From NCBI RefSeq assembly GCF_964355755.1, contig NC_092672.1, positions 27,710,501 through 27,774,500 of the forward strand: 64,000 bases of DNA, read 5' to 3'. Both the position numbers and the translations under genes were made by a program. A model generated the notes under the pieces. The model searched no databases, was not told the DNA's origin, and saw only the letters and a program-made list of their open reading frames with translations. Below are positions 29,401 to 44,400 of this stretch, piece by piece; position 1 is the first letter of the stretch; the number at the start of each line of letters is the position of its first letter. The stretch is from Antedon mediterranea (taxonomy: Eukaryota > Echinodermata > Crinoidea > Comatulida > Antedonidae).

Positions 29401-32400
29401 TTGAACCGACAGCTACTGATAACTCTGGAGAATTTATTGAGCTAGAATCAAACTACACTTCTGGTAATATTATGTTTGTAATTGGTGACTCAGCAGTCCA
29501 GTACAATGTCTCAGATTCATCTGGTAACTTCAATGACAGCTGTGTTTTTGTTATCACTGTTGAAGGTAGGAAACACGTTTTTCTCAACTCTGACGTACGT
29601 GCACTTACAATTGAGTAACCTGTACAGTTACGTAAGACAGTTGACCAATAAACTTACTCCATGGTGCAAATCTACTTAGTAGTAGTAGTTATAATTATCA
29701 TCTGCTAATGTTTAATTTGAGGAGTGGGTTCTAGTTAACAAAACAGGAGTTTGAAACATGCATTCTCTATCCTGGAAAATATTCAAATAATCAATTTCAA
29801 ATTTCAACAATAGCAAAATTATTAGCCAAGTTCTGAAGTTTCTTCCACCAGGTAGTAGGTAATGAGTGTACTCCGTGAATAATGTTGTTACTAAATGTTT
29901 GTTTTTTGTGTGTTTTTTTTAGCTTAGATGTTTTGTGTAACATTGACAATTTTTTACAAACATTGAATTTCCTTTTCTGTTATTTAAACATTCTTCTTTT
30001 TACTAAGTTACTTAGATATGTATAGGTATGTTTTTAATGTTTTAAAAAAAATACAATCTAATTTGATATGATCTCAATTGATATTTAATATGAATTAAAT
30101 TGTATTGATTAACTTTGGTAACATTAAAAAAAAAATTACAATTCAACGATGCAAATATGGAACATAAATAAGGAACATTTGACATAGTTCTTAGTTTTGT
30201 TTTACAATGTTTCAGAATTTTAGATAGGCAGTAATATTGTGTTGTTTACTTTATTATTTTTGTTTCGACTTATCAGCATAAAATATGAAATCAATTTACT
30301 TAAATGTCAATAAAGTACAATACAACGAGGTAAATAAGAAACATTTATTTTCAGAATGTTGGATCATTATTTAAATGTGTTATTTGCACGCACACATTTG
30401 AATAATCAACATGATCAGTCACACGCTTCACTATCTACTCACACACAATTTTACATTTTTAAAGATATGAAAATCAATTTTTATCCTATTTAAATCATAA
30501 TTTAAAAAATTGAAGGTACATTTTTCATAGTTTTTTTTTAGTCATAAGTTTTAAATGAATTAAAAATAGTATTTGGATGTTATTTGTAACTACAAATAAA
30601 ATCATAAGCATTGATAGTTTATCTGATGTTGCTTTACATTTTAAACGTGTGATGTCGCAATCATTGAATTTTTATTTCTTAGTTAAAATATCTTTATCTT
30701 TATTTTAATCTTTTTATCTTTTTAATTTGTATATTCATGTACCGATCCCCTATACTCATTTTGAGTCTTAAGATACTTTTTTATAAGCTTGTACAAATGT
30801 TAATTGGTGCAATATTTTTTGTATTTTTATGTTTTTAAGGGGCAACTGACTCTTTGAGTTATAGTAATTGTATTGCTTTAGTTGCCCCTGCCCATTGTGC
30901 TCTGTTTCTGTTCTGTATCTGTGTATTGGTCGAATAAATAAATGAAATGATGTTTCTCTAACAGAAAATTATGTTTATTTATATTCTAGATAACGAACGT
31001 CCAATGATTACCTGCCCAACAAATGTCACTTCAAACAATTATATTGGATTAGATAATGGACTAGTAAGTGTCAGAACAGATGAAGGAAGTCCAAATGCCA
31101 CAGTCACCTGGGATCTTCCTTTGGCAAGTGATAATAGTAATGAAACAGTGACTGTTGTGTCATCGTCATATAAATCAGGAGACATGATTCCAATTGGTAT
31201 TCACCCAATCACCTTTACAGCAGATGATTCTTCTGGCAATATTGACACCTGTAACTTTGGTCTCAATGTTGAAGGTAAACATATCATTTATACATTTTAC
31301 CAAATTTACTAAATCCTACTACTCACAGAAGAAATCCTGACAAATTTGATCTTGTGAAAGATATGCCTGCTAATAATCAATACATTTCAGTTTGTATAAC
31401 ATCCTCCACAATATCTTAACTGTTTCTATGCATAACTTTAAATTAAAAGCAACTTAATTATTAAGAACTATTGAAATCTCGAGATTTCACAAATACAATA
31501 AATAATTTATTACATAACACTTCTTCTGAATCCAACTATAACAGTAACAGAATTATATTCTCAATATACTTTGATCGACCTCAGGAGTTATGCAGGAAGT
31601 CCAGGAAACTTTGGAATATAAGTGAACTAGGGTAGGACTGAAAGGGTAGGTGTGAAAGCTAAACACAATAGCAATGTTCATTAGAATTACAATAACCTTG
31701 ATGTCCAAAAACGGTAAACTGACCAATATAATTTACAAGTTTTACTGACAATATTAAACCAATAATATAAATAGTGATATTTGATATACTGACCTAAATG
31801 AAATGGGCCCATCAAACACTTTTATATAAACAAATGGTAAAATGCATTTTGCATTGTATTAAACATCAGGGCTTCAATTTTGTTATGTGGCATTTTGATT
31901 GGGTAATTTTGAGAAGGGGGAAGTGGTAAATCCAGGATTTGAAATAGTTGAGGTGGCTAGGGTATGTGTGGTGGTGAGGGCCTTATTAAATACAGTTCTG
32001 TAACTTAACATTATGTCCTCTTGCATTGCAATTATTACAATTTAGTGGGGAGGAGACCCCCTTGAATCCGTCTATTGTCTGGGGTGGTAGCGGCAGTGTG
32101 GTAATTTGGTGAAAGGGTAAGGATGGTACCCTGGCTGCTGTTTTGTGTATCGTGACATCGACATTAAATAAAGACGGTCTACGCACGTTTTGTAGTTTTG
32201 AGGGATCTGCCTAGGTCAGTGGTCAGAAAGGGGGTTTCCATCGACTTTTTGGCAAACGTTTCTCATTAGAGTGAATATAAATATGGGTCTTCTGAGTAGT
32301 TTGGCACAAACAAAATATTCCAATACACCCAGTAGTTACCAAGTTACGCAAAGTCTTAACTTTGACCATATTTACCTTTTGGCCCCTGCACTGACCAAGC

Positions 32401-35400
32401 ATCCCAATTTTTATATAAGGAAGCAAAACAACATTGCTAGAAGATGCAGGTACCCCAACTAACTGTCATAAAATGTTGTGTTAAATAAATCCTTGCTTAA
32501 AATGATCCTTTATAAATCATATTATATTAAGCTGAAACTCCAGGTAAAATGTGAATGTTATATTTCTTAATTTTTCTAATTCTGAATATTATTGGAAACT
32601 CAATACTTCGAACCAAAAGACAAACTATTATTAACATTAGTAGGTCTAAATTTATATTCACATTATAAATAATTTATATTAAATACATTTTATTTATTAA
32701 ACGAATAACAACAAATTTAACAAATAATTTCACAAACGAATCCAGATTGTTTGTTATTTGAGTTTTCTCTGATTTCATTTAGTGGAACAAACATTATAAA
32801 CATGCTTTCAACTTGTTTTGCATAGTTTTTGGAAGCTATAACGTACCTCAATGCTGTTTGGGTTTTACATGTAAACAGATGTAAAGTCTTTTTTGGCAAA
32901 AACAATTTCGAATTACCTATTTTTAAAGTTATGTTTTTTAATTTAGCCCATTTTTTTTTTAAGATTAAGATTACACTAAATATCATCATTTTTAGATCAA
33001 GAAGCCCCAGATATTATCAATTGTCCAATTGATATGACTGTAAACACAACATCTGGTGAGGCATTTGCAATCAATGTCACATGGGTTGAACCGACAGCTA
33101 CTGATAACTCTGGAGAGACTCTTTTACCACCAGTAGCAGACTACACTTCTGGTGATAATATGTTTCCAATTGGAGACAAAACAGTCCAGTACAATGTTTC
33201 AGATTCGTCTGGTAACTTTAATGATAGCTGTAGATTTGTTATCACTGTTGAAGGTATGTCGGTATAATATAATCTATGTATCTATACTTTAGTAAAGGGA
33301 ATCTTTATATATGTATGTCTAAGTGACCAAAATGTTATTACATTTGTATTAAAATTATGACTACTACACTAATACCAATAATAACCCTATATTTTATAAG
33401 TTAAGGCAATCAATCATGCAGACAATTAGAAATACTAACATTTACTTTAATAAATAATATTGTGAGGTGGTTTCCCGAATGATCGTAAAATCAAAACGGT
33501 ACTGGGTATGACCAACTAGCGTTATTGTCACCAACTAGTCATCCATTCATAGAAGTACTGATGTAGTAGCCTATCTGTACGGTGACCATAGGATGTGACC
33601 CGAGACATGACTAACTACGACTTTTAGTTGATAGAAGATTGAAAACATTTTGTTAAGAAGAGTACTGTACTGTATGTGGATGTTTTATTGAAATTATGTC
33701 AATAATGTTTACACACTAGGCATATAAATAGTAATGTTTGTTAGTAAAAATAATTTTGAGTTAATAAGAATAAGATATAAGGAAGAAAAGCAAAGAGACT
33801 ATACTAGGCCTTTTGGTTTTTAACTGAACCTGTGGATGTCTTGTCGTTGTATGGTTTTAGTTTAAAAGAATCTATGTTCGATATGTGTGCGTGTGCGTAA
33901 TAGAATGAAATGCTTGCGTACGATGTGCGTAAATGCAGAGTTGTGTACTGTGTAGTGTATGCTTCTTATAAGTGTATCGTACATAGTAGTAGAAGCAAAG
34001 ATTATATAGAGCCGCTACGCGGCGCTATATAATCTTTGGTAGAAGATCGAAAATATAACATAGGTATATAATGGTAGAATATGAAAAAGTAGTATAGAAT
34101 GTAGAAATAGGAAATGTTTGTTAATAAAAAAGAATAGATTTTGAATGTGAGGAATGACTTATGATGGTTAAATCCCACTAGAGATCTATGTCGGCTCCTA
34201 GGCCTGTATAACGTCGTGAGGTGGTTTCCCGAATGATCGTAAAATCAAAACGGTACTGGGTATGACCAACTAACGCTAGTTGGTCATACCCAGTACCGTT
34301 TTGATTTTACGATCATTCGGGAAAACACCTTACGACCAAAATGTTATTACATTTGTATTAAAATTATGACTACTACACTAATACCAATAACAACCCTATA
34401 TTTTATAAGTTAAGGCAATCAATCATGCAGACAATTAGAAATACTAACATTTACTTTAATAAATAATATTGTTTTGATATTAGACATACATACTGTATTC
34501 ATTCATTTTCTATTAGATAATGAACGTCCAACGATTAAATGTCCAAAAAATGTAACTTCAAATAATTACAATGGAGAAGAAAGTGGACTAATAAATGTCA
34601 ACACAGATCATGGGAGTACAAATGCTACAGTCACATGGGATCCTCCTTTGACAAGTGAAAATAGTAATGGATTTGTAACGGTAGTGCCATCACCATATGA
34701 GTCAGGTGACATGATTCCAATTGGTACTCACACAATCACCTTTACAGCAACTGATACTTCTGGTAATATTGGCACATGTGACTTTGGTCTCAGGATTCAA
34801 GGTAACAAAATAAATTTTATTTTTGAATTTAACAATTTATTTATTATTTATTGACAACTTGGCATCAGTATTGTGGGACCAAATAGTACTCCATTAATAT
34901 TTTTAGTAACTGATTTTCATATTATCAAATAAAACAGAAGGACTTGTATCGGCATGAGCATTGTGGTACCATTAGTACTCCTTTCATATTTTTAGTAACT
35001 GAATGTCATATCAAATAAAACAGAAGCCGGTAACATCTAAGAAAAATCAAATTCGCATGCCTCTCAATCAAATAAACACGTTTCTTGAACAATATATCGT
35101 TGCCGGTTGCTTATTGTAACAATATTATACTAAATAATACATTTTTTATAAATCGTTTGTATAAATTATTAATTAAAAAATATATATATATTTCCACAGA
35201 TGAACATATCCTCGATATTATCAATTGTCCAATGGATATGACTGTTTCCACAACAACTGGCGAGGCATTTGCCATCGATGTGACATGGGTTGAACCAACA
35301 GCTTTTCATACCTTGGGAGAGACACCTGAACCAGAATCAGACTACAGTTCTGGGGATAATATGTTTCCAATTGGTAGCACAACAGTTCGGTATAATGTGT

Positions 35401-38400
35401 CAGATTCAGCAGAAAACTTTAACGAAGATTGCAATTTTGTTGTCACTGTGGAAGGTAGTTTGATTATTAGGTGATCATTTAGAATAAAATGATCACCTAT
35501 TGTTATTGTACTTAAATTAAAATATTATTCTTCTTTCTGTACACTTTTTGTGTAACAATTATCTCAAAAAGTTGAATAGCAATGATCACAAAAATTTCAC
35601 AATGTCTTTCAAATACTTTTCAGCGTGATCACTCATCCGTGACGTCATTTATACGCCATTTTGTGAAATCACATTATGAATCATATCTCCATAATTCATT
35701 ATCACATATTAATGAAATTTACTATACGTAAACTTCAGGTCAAGGGTAAAAATATTAGCACGTAAGGTCATACGCGTGAAATCGCGCGTTAAAAATTTAA
35801 AAAGCTCAAAATTAAGTTTTGATCAATTTAGAGCATGAATTAGGCCATTTGCGTTTGTTTTAAAAAATTACTGCGCAAAAACACGTTTTTGCGCGTGCGT
35901 ACATAGAAAGCGAAAAAAATACAATTTTTTGTAGAAATTGCATTCTACTCATCTTCCTTGGTACATTCACCAAATTTGAATCCATTTCGACTTAAAATAA
36001 TGCTATACGAGCAAGTTAAAAATGAAAAATGCGGTAAAAAATAAGGCCTTTTAAAAATGAATGTAACTCTTCAGAAGGGAAGGTGACCCCCAATTGTTTT
36101 AACTTATTATGGAAGCCAATGAGTTGTAGATATAAATGTATATACACATTAGGGCGTACAAAATGGTATGACGTCATCATTTGGCCACATGCATTTTTAA
36201 AATAGTGTTTTTTCCCCTTTTGTCATAGACCACCATATTCAACAGAGCGCAACTCGCTTATCTGTGATCGATTTTCTTTAAATTTTCAATATATTCTACC
36301 TCAACCAATTATGTTACAGTTACTTATGTGTTGCCAATATTTTCATTTGGATGAAGTCATTACGTCTTAAAATTTAAATAACGGTGGTTACGTAATTTCA
36401 CCTACAAGGTATATTTGAATACCTTACAGCTCTTCTGAATTAAAGTTGACCTTGATGTTTATAACTTATTATGAGAGCTGGTGAAATTTAGATATGAATT
36501 ATTATAAAAATTAAGCCTATCGGATGTTGTGACGTTATCATATGGCCAGTTAAAGTTAAAAAGTAAAGTTATACAATTTTAAAGAGCGCGCACCGCCCTT
36601 CTACGTGCCAAATTGTCTTCCAATTGTTATATTTTATTGCTCAATTCATTATCTTTCGATATTGTTATCCACAAGTTTATTTTGATAATGTCATCAGTGC
36701 CGAAAAATTAGAACATGATGTGTGTCCGTAATTTCACCAATGCTACACTGTATATAGATATACAGTACTGTATATACTGTACATAATGTATATGGCATAT
36801 AATAGGCACAACTCAGCACTATAAGTGTATAATAGGATGGCATACATCAACATTTTCTGATTGTATGTTAACATACGTGCATGTTTAAATGTTAATCAAT
36901 TAAATTGTTTTCAAAAATATATTTATTTTGTAATGTAATTAATATTATTATTAGTTAATTCATTATTATTTAGTTCTTTGTACTACGTATATTTTTTTAT
37001 TGTTTTTTTTCTTTTTATAGCAGTCTAACATATATTAAAATGTGTTTTTATATTAGATATTGAAAGTCCAGCTATCGACTGCCCAACAAATGTCACTTCA
37101 AACAATTACAACCACACAAGCTTTGGTTTAATAGTTATTAGCACGGATGGAGAAAATTCATTTGCCACAGTGACCTGGAACCCTCCTGTGACAAGTGACA
37201 ATAGCAATGGAATAGTGACTGTTGTGTCATCACCATATGAGTCAGGTGACATGATACCAAGTGGTGTTCACACAATCACCTTTACAGCAACTGATCCTAC
37301 TGGCAATAGTGACAGCTGTGATTTTAGCTTTCGGGTCCAAGGTATAAGGATTTTCAAGAATTTAGTATTATTGTAATAACCATTTTTGGTTATACGATCA
37401 TAAAAATGAATTAAGTGGTTGCATTATTTTCAGTAAAAATAATAAACAAAGTATGTGCAATAAACAAATCATATATTTTTAAGAATGATGATATAGTTGA
37501 CTTATAATTTACAGATATTGAACCTCCAGAGGTGTTGACCTGTCCAGATAATACCACCTATAGTACAGACCCTGGGAACCCTAACAAAACAGACGTCAAT
37601 TGGGAAATACCTACATTCCAGGATAATGTTCCTGGGTCATTAGTTTACAGCAGTAATATAAATCCGTCATCAAATACATTTCAACTCGGAACTACAATGG
37701 TGACTTATGAAGCTACAGACACATCAATGAACACTGGTTATTGTATTTTCTACATAACAATAATAGGTAATAAAACTGAATGAATGGAAATATTATTCAT
37801 CATCATAATTATCATTATGTTTTTAATTCTGTATTTTGAAATTATTGGTCAATATTAAACCATAATTTGAGCATGATTTTTTTGAATATTTTGTATAGAT
37901 GATGAACCACCAGTTTTAGAGTGTCCTGATGACATAATTGGTGTGGCACCCAACACATCTGGAATCAGTATCATTTGGTCAGAACCCACATATACTGATA
38001 ATTCTGGAAACACTGTTATTTTAAGTTCAACAAGAAATTCAGCAGATGTGTTTACTTTTGGGACACATAATGTAACATACACTGGAATTGACCAATCAGG
38101 GAACAGTGGTACATGTGGATTTGAAATCACAATAGAAGGTAAGCTTTTGTAATTGATCTCTTCATAACTATCTAAAGGATAAGAATTGTCAACTCATTTA
38201 TTTTACCCAAATGGATTATAAATGTGTTTCAACAAACAGGAAAATTAGTTACGCAGAGCAATGAAATTCCAAAGTTTCTTTTTATTTAAGATGAATAAAT
38301 TCTCTAAATTGCTGTTCTAATACTTCCATTTTTACGCAAATAAAACATTCCAGGTATCTGATTTTATTATTTCTTGTTTAAAAAAAACAAAAATAAAACA

Positions 38401-41400
38401 AAATTATTCAGAAAGATTTTTCATTGTGTTGATATTCTGTATGTTTTACTTAACAGATAAAGAACCTCCTGTGATTAGTGACTGTCCTCCTGATATGAAT
38501 TGGACAACATCGCCAGGTGTAAACTACACTACTGTCACCTGGAAAGAACCCGCAGCAGACGACAATGCAGGAACTCCAAGCCTTCTTTCAACACACAGTA
38601 ATGGTAGTAGGTTTTACATAGGTGACACGATTGTAACATACACAGCTGAAGATGTTTATGCAAATACTGCTACATGTATTTTTAAAATAAATGTACAAGG
38701 TTAGTGTTAAACTACTGTATGTTAATGCATGTTTCTTACTTCTCTAGTACTCCACATGTTTGGTTATACGATCATAAAAATGAATTATGTGGTTGCATTA
38801 TTTTCTGTAAAAATAATAAACAAAGTGTGTGCAATAAACAAATCATATATTTTTAAGAATGATGATATAGTTGACTTATAATTTTCAGATATTGAACCTC
38901 CAGAGGTGTTGACCTGTCCAGATAATACCACCTATAGTACAGACTCTGGGAACCCTAACAGAACAGACGTCAATTGGGAAATACCTACATTCCAGGATAA
39001 TCTTCCTGGGTCATTAGTTTACAGCAGTAATATAAATCCGTCATCAAATATATTTCAACTCGGAACTACAATGGTGACTTATGAAGCTACAGACACATCA
39101 ATGAACACTGGTTATTGTATTTTCTACATAACAATAATAGGTAATAAAACTGAATGAATGGAAATAGTATTCATCATCATAATTATCATTATGTTTTATG
39201 TTTTTAATTCTGTATTTTGAAATTATTGGTCAATATTAAACCATAATTTAAGCATGATTTTTTTGAATATTTTGTATAGATGATGAACCACCAGTTTTAG
39301 AGTGTCCTGATGACATAATTGGTGTGGCACCCAACACATCTGGAATCAGTATCATTTGGTCAGAACCCACATATACTGATAATTCTGGAAACACTGTTAT
39401 TTTAAGTTCAACAAGAAATTCAGCAGATGTGTTTACTTTTGGGACACATAATGTAACATACACTGGAATTGACCAATCAGGGAACAGTGGTACATGTGGA
39501 TTTGAAATCACAATAGAAGGTAAGCTTTTGTAATTGATCTCTTCATAACTATCTAAAGGATAAGAATTGTCAACTCATTTATTTTACCCAAATGGATTAT
39601 AAATGTGTTTCAACAAACAGGAAAATTAGTTACGCAGAGCAATGAAATTCCAAAGTTTCTTTTTATTTAAGATGAATAAATTCTCTAAATTGTTGTTCTA
39701 ATACTTCCATTTTTACGCAAATAAAACATTCCAGGTATCTGATTTTATTATTTCTTGTTTAAAAAAAACAAAAATAAAACAAAATTATTCAGAAAGATTT
39801 TTCATTGTGTTGATATTCTGTATGTTTTACTTAACAGATAAAGAACCTCCTGTGATTAGTGACTGTCCTCCTGATATGAATTGGACAACATCGCCAGGTG
39901 TAAACTACACTACTGTCACCTGGAAAGAACCCGCAGCAGACGACAATGCAGGAACTCCAAGCCTTCTTTCAACACACAGTAATGGTAGTAGGTTTTACAT
40001 AGATGACACGATTGTAACATACACAGCTGAAGATGTTTATGCAAATACTGCTACATGTATTTTTAAAATAAATGTACAAGGTTAGTGTTAAACTACTGTA
40101 TGTTAATGCATGTTTCTTACTTCTCTAGTACTCCACATGTTTGGTTATACGATCATCATAATGAATTATGTGGTTTCATTATTTTCTGTAAAAATAATAA
40201 ACAAAGTGTGTGCAATAAACAAATCATATATTTTTAAGAATGATGATATAGTTGACTTATAATTTTCAGATATTGAACCTCCAGAGGTGTTGACCTGTCC
40301 AGATAATACCACCTATAGTACAGACCCTGGGAACCCTAACAAAACAGACGTCAATTGGGAAATACCTACATTCCAGGATAATGTTCCTGGGTCATTAGTT
40401 TACAGCAGTAATATAAATCCGTCATCAAATACATTTCAACTCGGAACTACAATGGTGACTTATGAAGCTACAGACACATCAATGAACACTGGTTATTGTA
40501 TTTTCTACATATCAATAATAGGTAATAAAACTGAATGAATGGAAATATTATTCATCATCATAATTATCATTATGTTTTTAATTCTGTATTTTGAAATTAT
40601 TGGTCAATATTAAACCATAATTTGAGCATGTTTTTTTTTAAATATTTTGTATAGATGATGAACCACCAGTTTTAGAGTGTCCTGATGACATAATTGGTGT
40701 GGCACCCAACACATCTGGAATCAGTATCACTTGGTCAGAACCCACATATACTGATAATTCTGGAAACACTGTTATTTTAAGTTCAACAAGAAATTCAGCA
40801 GATGTGTTTACTTTTGGGACACATAATGTAACATACACTGGAATTGACCAATCAGGGAACAGTGGTACATGTGGATTTGAAATCACAATAGAAGGTAAGC
40901 TTTTGTAATTGATCTCTTCATAACTATCTAAAGGATAAGAATTGTCAACTCATTTATTTTACCCAAATGGATTATAAATGTGTTTCAACAAACAGGAAAA
41001 TTAGTTATGCAGAGCAATGAAATTCCAAAGTTTCTTTTTATTTAAGATGAATACATTCTCTAAATTGCTGTTCTAATACTTCCATTTTTACGCAAATAAA
41101 ACATTCCAGGTATCTGATTTTATTATTTCTTGTTAAAAAAAAATAAAAAATAAAACAAAATTATTCAGAAAGATTTTTCATTGTGGTGATATTCTGTATG
41201 TTTTACTTAACAGATAAAGAACCTCCTGTGATTAGTGACTGTCCTCCTGATATGAATTGGACAACATCTCCAGGTGTAAACTACACTACTGTCACCTGGA
41301 AAGAACCCGCAGCAGACGACAATGCAGGAACTCCAAGCCTTCTTTCAACACACAGTAATGGTAGTAGGTTTTACATAGGTGACACGATTGTAACATACAC

Positions 41401-44400
41401 AGCTGAAGATGTTTATGCAAATACTGCTACATGTATTTTTAAAATAAATGTACAAGGTTAGTGTTAAACTACTGTATGTTAATGCATGTTTCTTACTTCT
41501 CTAGTACTCCACATGTTTGGTTATACGATCATAACAATGAATTAAGTGGTTGCATTATTTTCTGTAAAAATAATAAACAAAGTGTGTGCAATAAACAAAT
41601 CATATATTTTTAAGAATGATGATATAGTTGACTTATAATTTTCAGATATTGAACCTCCAGAGGTGTTGAGTTGTCCAGATAATACCACCTATAGTACAGA
41701 CTCTGGGAACCCTAACAAAACAGACGTCAATTGGGAAATACCTACATTCCAGGATAATGTTCCTGGGTCATTAGTTTACAGCAGTAATATAAATCCGTCA
41801 TCAAATACATTTCAACTCGGAACTACAATGGTGACTTATGAAGCTACAGACACATCAATGAACACTGGTTATTGTATTTTCTACATAACAATAATAGGTA
41901 ATAAAACTGAATGAATGGAAATATTATTCATCATCATAATTATCATTATGTTTTTAATTCTGTATTTTGAAATTATTGGTCAATATTAAACCATAATTTG
42001 AGCATGATTTTTTTGAATATTTTGTATAGATGATGAACCACCAGTTTTAGAGTGTCCTGATGACATAATTGGTGTGGCACCCAACACATCTGGAATCAGT
42101 ATCACTTGGTCAGAACCCACGTATACTGATAATTCTGGAAACACTGTTATTTTAAGTTCAACAAGAAATTCAGCAGATGTGTTTACTTTTGGGACACATA
42201 ATGTAACATACACTGGAATTGACCAATCAGGGAACAGTGGTACATGTGGATTTGAAATCACAATAGAAGGTAAGCTTTAGTAAATTGATACCTTCATTAC
42301 TATCTAAAGAGTAAAAATTGTCAACTCATTTATTTTACCCAAATGGATTATAAATGTGTTTCAACGAACAGGAAAATTAGTTACGCAGAGCAATGAAATT
42401 CAAAAGTTTCTTTTTATTTAAGATGAATAAATTCTCTAAATTGCTGTTCTAATACTTCCATTTTACGCAAATAAAACATTCCAGGTATCTTATATTATAA
42501 TTTCTTGTACAAAAAAAAACAAAAATAAAACAAAATTATTCAGAAAGATTTTTCATTGTGTTGATATTCTGTATGTTTTACTTAACAGATAAAGAACCTC
42601 CTGTGATTAGTGACTGTCCTCCTGATATGAATTGGACAACATCTCCAGGTGTAAACTACACTACTGTCACCTGGAAAGAACCCGCAGCAGACGACAATGC
42701 GGGAACTCCAAGCCTTCTTCCAACACACAGTAATGGTAGTAGGTTTTACATAGGTGACACGATTGTAACATACACAGCTGAAGATGTTTATGCAAATACT
42801 GCTACATGTATTTTTAAAATAAATGTACAAGGTTAGTGTTAAACTACTGTATTTTAATGCAAATGTTTCTTACTTCTCTAGTACTCCACATGTTTGGTTA
42901 TACGATCATAAAAATGAATTATGTAAATTCTGTAAAAATAATAAAGAAAGTGTGTGCAATAAACAAATCATATATTTCTAAAAATGCTGATATATATTTG
43001 CAGATATTGAACCTCCAGAGGTGTTGACCTGTCCAGATAATACCACCTATAGTACAGACTCTGGGAACCCTAACAGATCAGACGTCAATTGGGAAATACC
43101 TACATTCCAGGATAATGTTCCGGGGTCATTAGTTTACAGCAGTAATATAAATCCGTCATCAAATACATTTCAACTCGGAACTACAATGGTGACGTATGAA
43201 GCTACAGACACATCAATGAACACTGGTTATTGTATTTTCTACATAACAATAATAGGTAATAAAACTGAATGAATGGAAATATCATTCATCATCATAATTA
43301 TCATTATGTTTTTAATTCTGTATTTTGAGATTATTGGTCAATAATCAACCATAACTTGGGCATGTTTTTTTTAAATATTTTGAATAGATGATGAACCACC
43401 AGTTTTAGAGTGTCCTGATGACATAATTGGTGTGGCACCCAACACATCTGGAATCAGTATCACTTGGTCAGAACCCACGTATACTGATAATTCTGCAAAA
43501 ACTGTTATTTTAAGTTCAACAAGAAATTCAGCGGATGTGTTTACTTTTGGGACACATAATGTAACATACACTGGAATTGACCAATCAGGGAACAGTGGTA
43601 CATGTGGATTTGAAATCACAATAGAAGGTAAGCTTTTGTAATTGATCTCTTCATAACTATCTACAGGATAAGAGTTGTCAAATCATTCATTTTACCAAAA
43701 TGGATTATAAATGTGTTTCAACAACAAAAATAAAATAAAATAAAACAAAATTATTCAGAAAGATTTTTCATTGTGTTGATATTCTGTATGTTTTACTTAA
43801 CAGATAAAGAACCTCCTGTGATTAGTGACTGTCCTCCTGATATGAATTGGACAACATCTCCAGGTGTAAACTACACTACTGTCACCTGGAAAGAACCCGC
43901 AGCAGACGACAATGCAGGAACTCCAAGCCTTCTTCCAACACACAGTAATGGTAGTAGGTTTTACATAGGTGACACGATTGTAACATACACAGCTGAAGAT
44001 GTTTATGCAAATACTGCTACATGTATTTTTAAAATAAATGTACAAGGTTAGTGTTAAACTACTGTATTGTAATGCAAATGTTTCTTACTTCTCTAGTACT
44101 CCACATGTTTGGTTATACGATCATAAAAATGAATTATGTAAATTCTGTAAAAATAATAAAGAAAGTGTGTGCAATAAACAAATCATATATTTCTAAAAAT
44201 GCTGATATATTTGCAGATATTGAACCTCCAGAAAGATTTTTTATTATGTTGATATTCTGTATGTTTTGTTTAACAGATAAAGAAGCTCCTGTGATTAGTG
44301 ACTGTCCTCCTGATATGAATTGGACAACATCTCCAGGTGTAAACTACACTACTGCCACCTGGACAGAACCAACGGCAGAAGATAATGCAGGAACTCCAAG

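Noticed and set aside
37855-38130. Minus-strand frames of 82-91 residues opposite each E exon (MISNPHVPLFPDWS type)
   Set aside because: Antisense shadows of the HYR exons; the plus strand has domains and splice signals.
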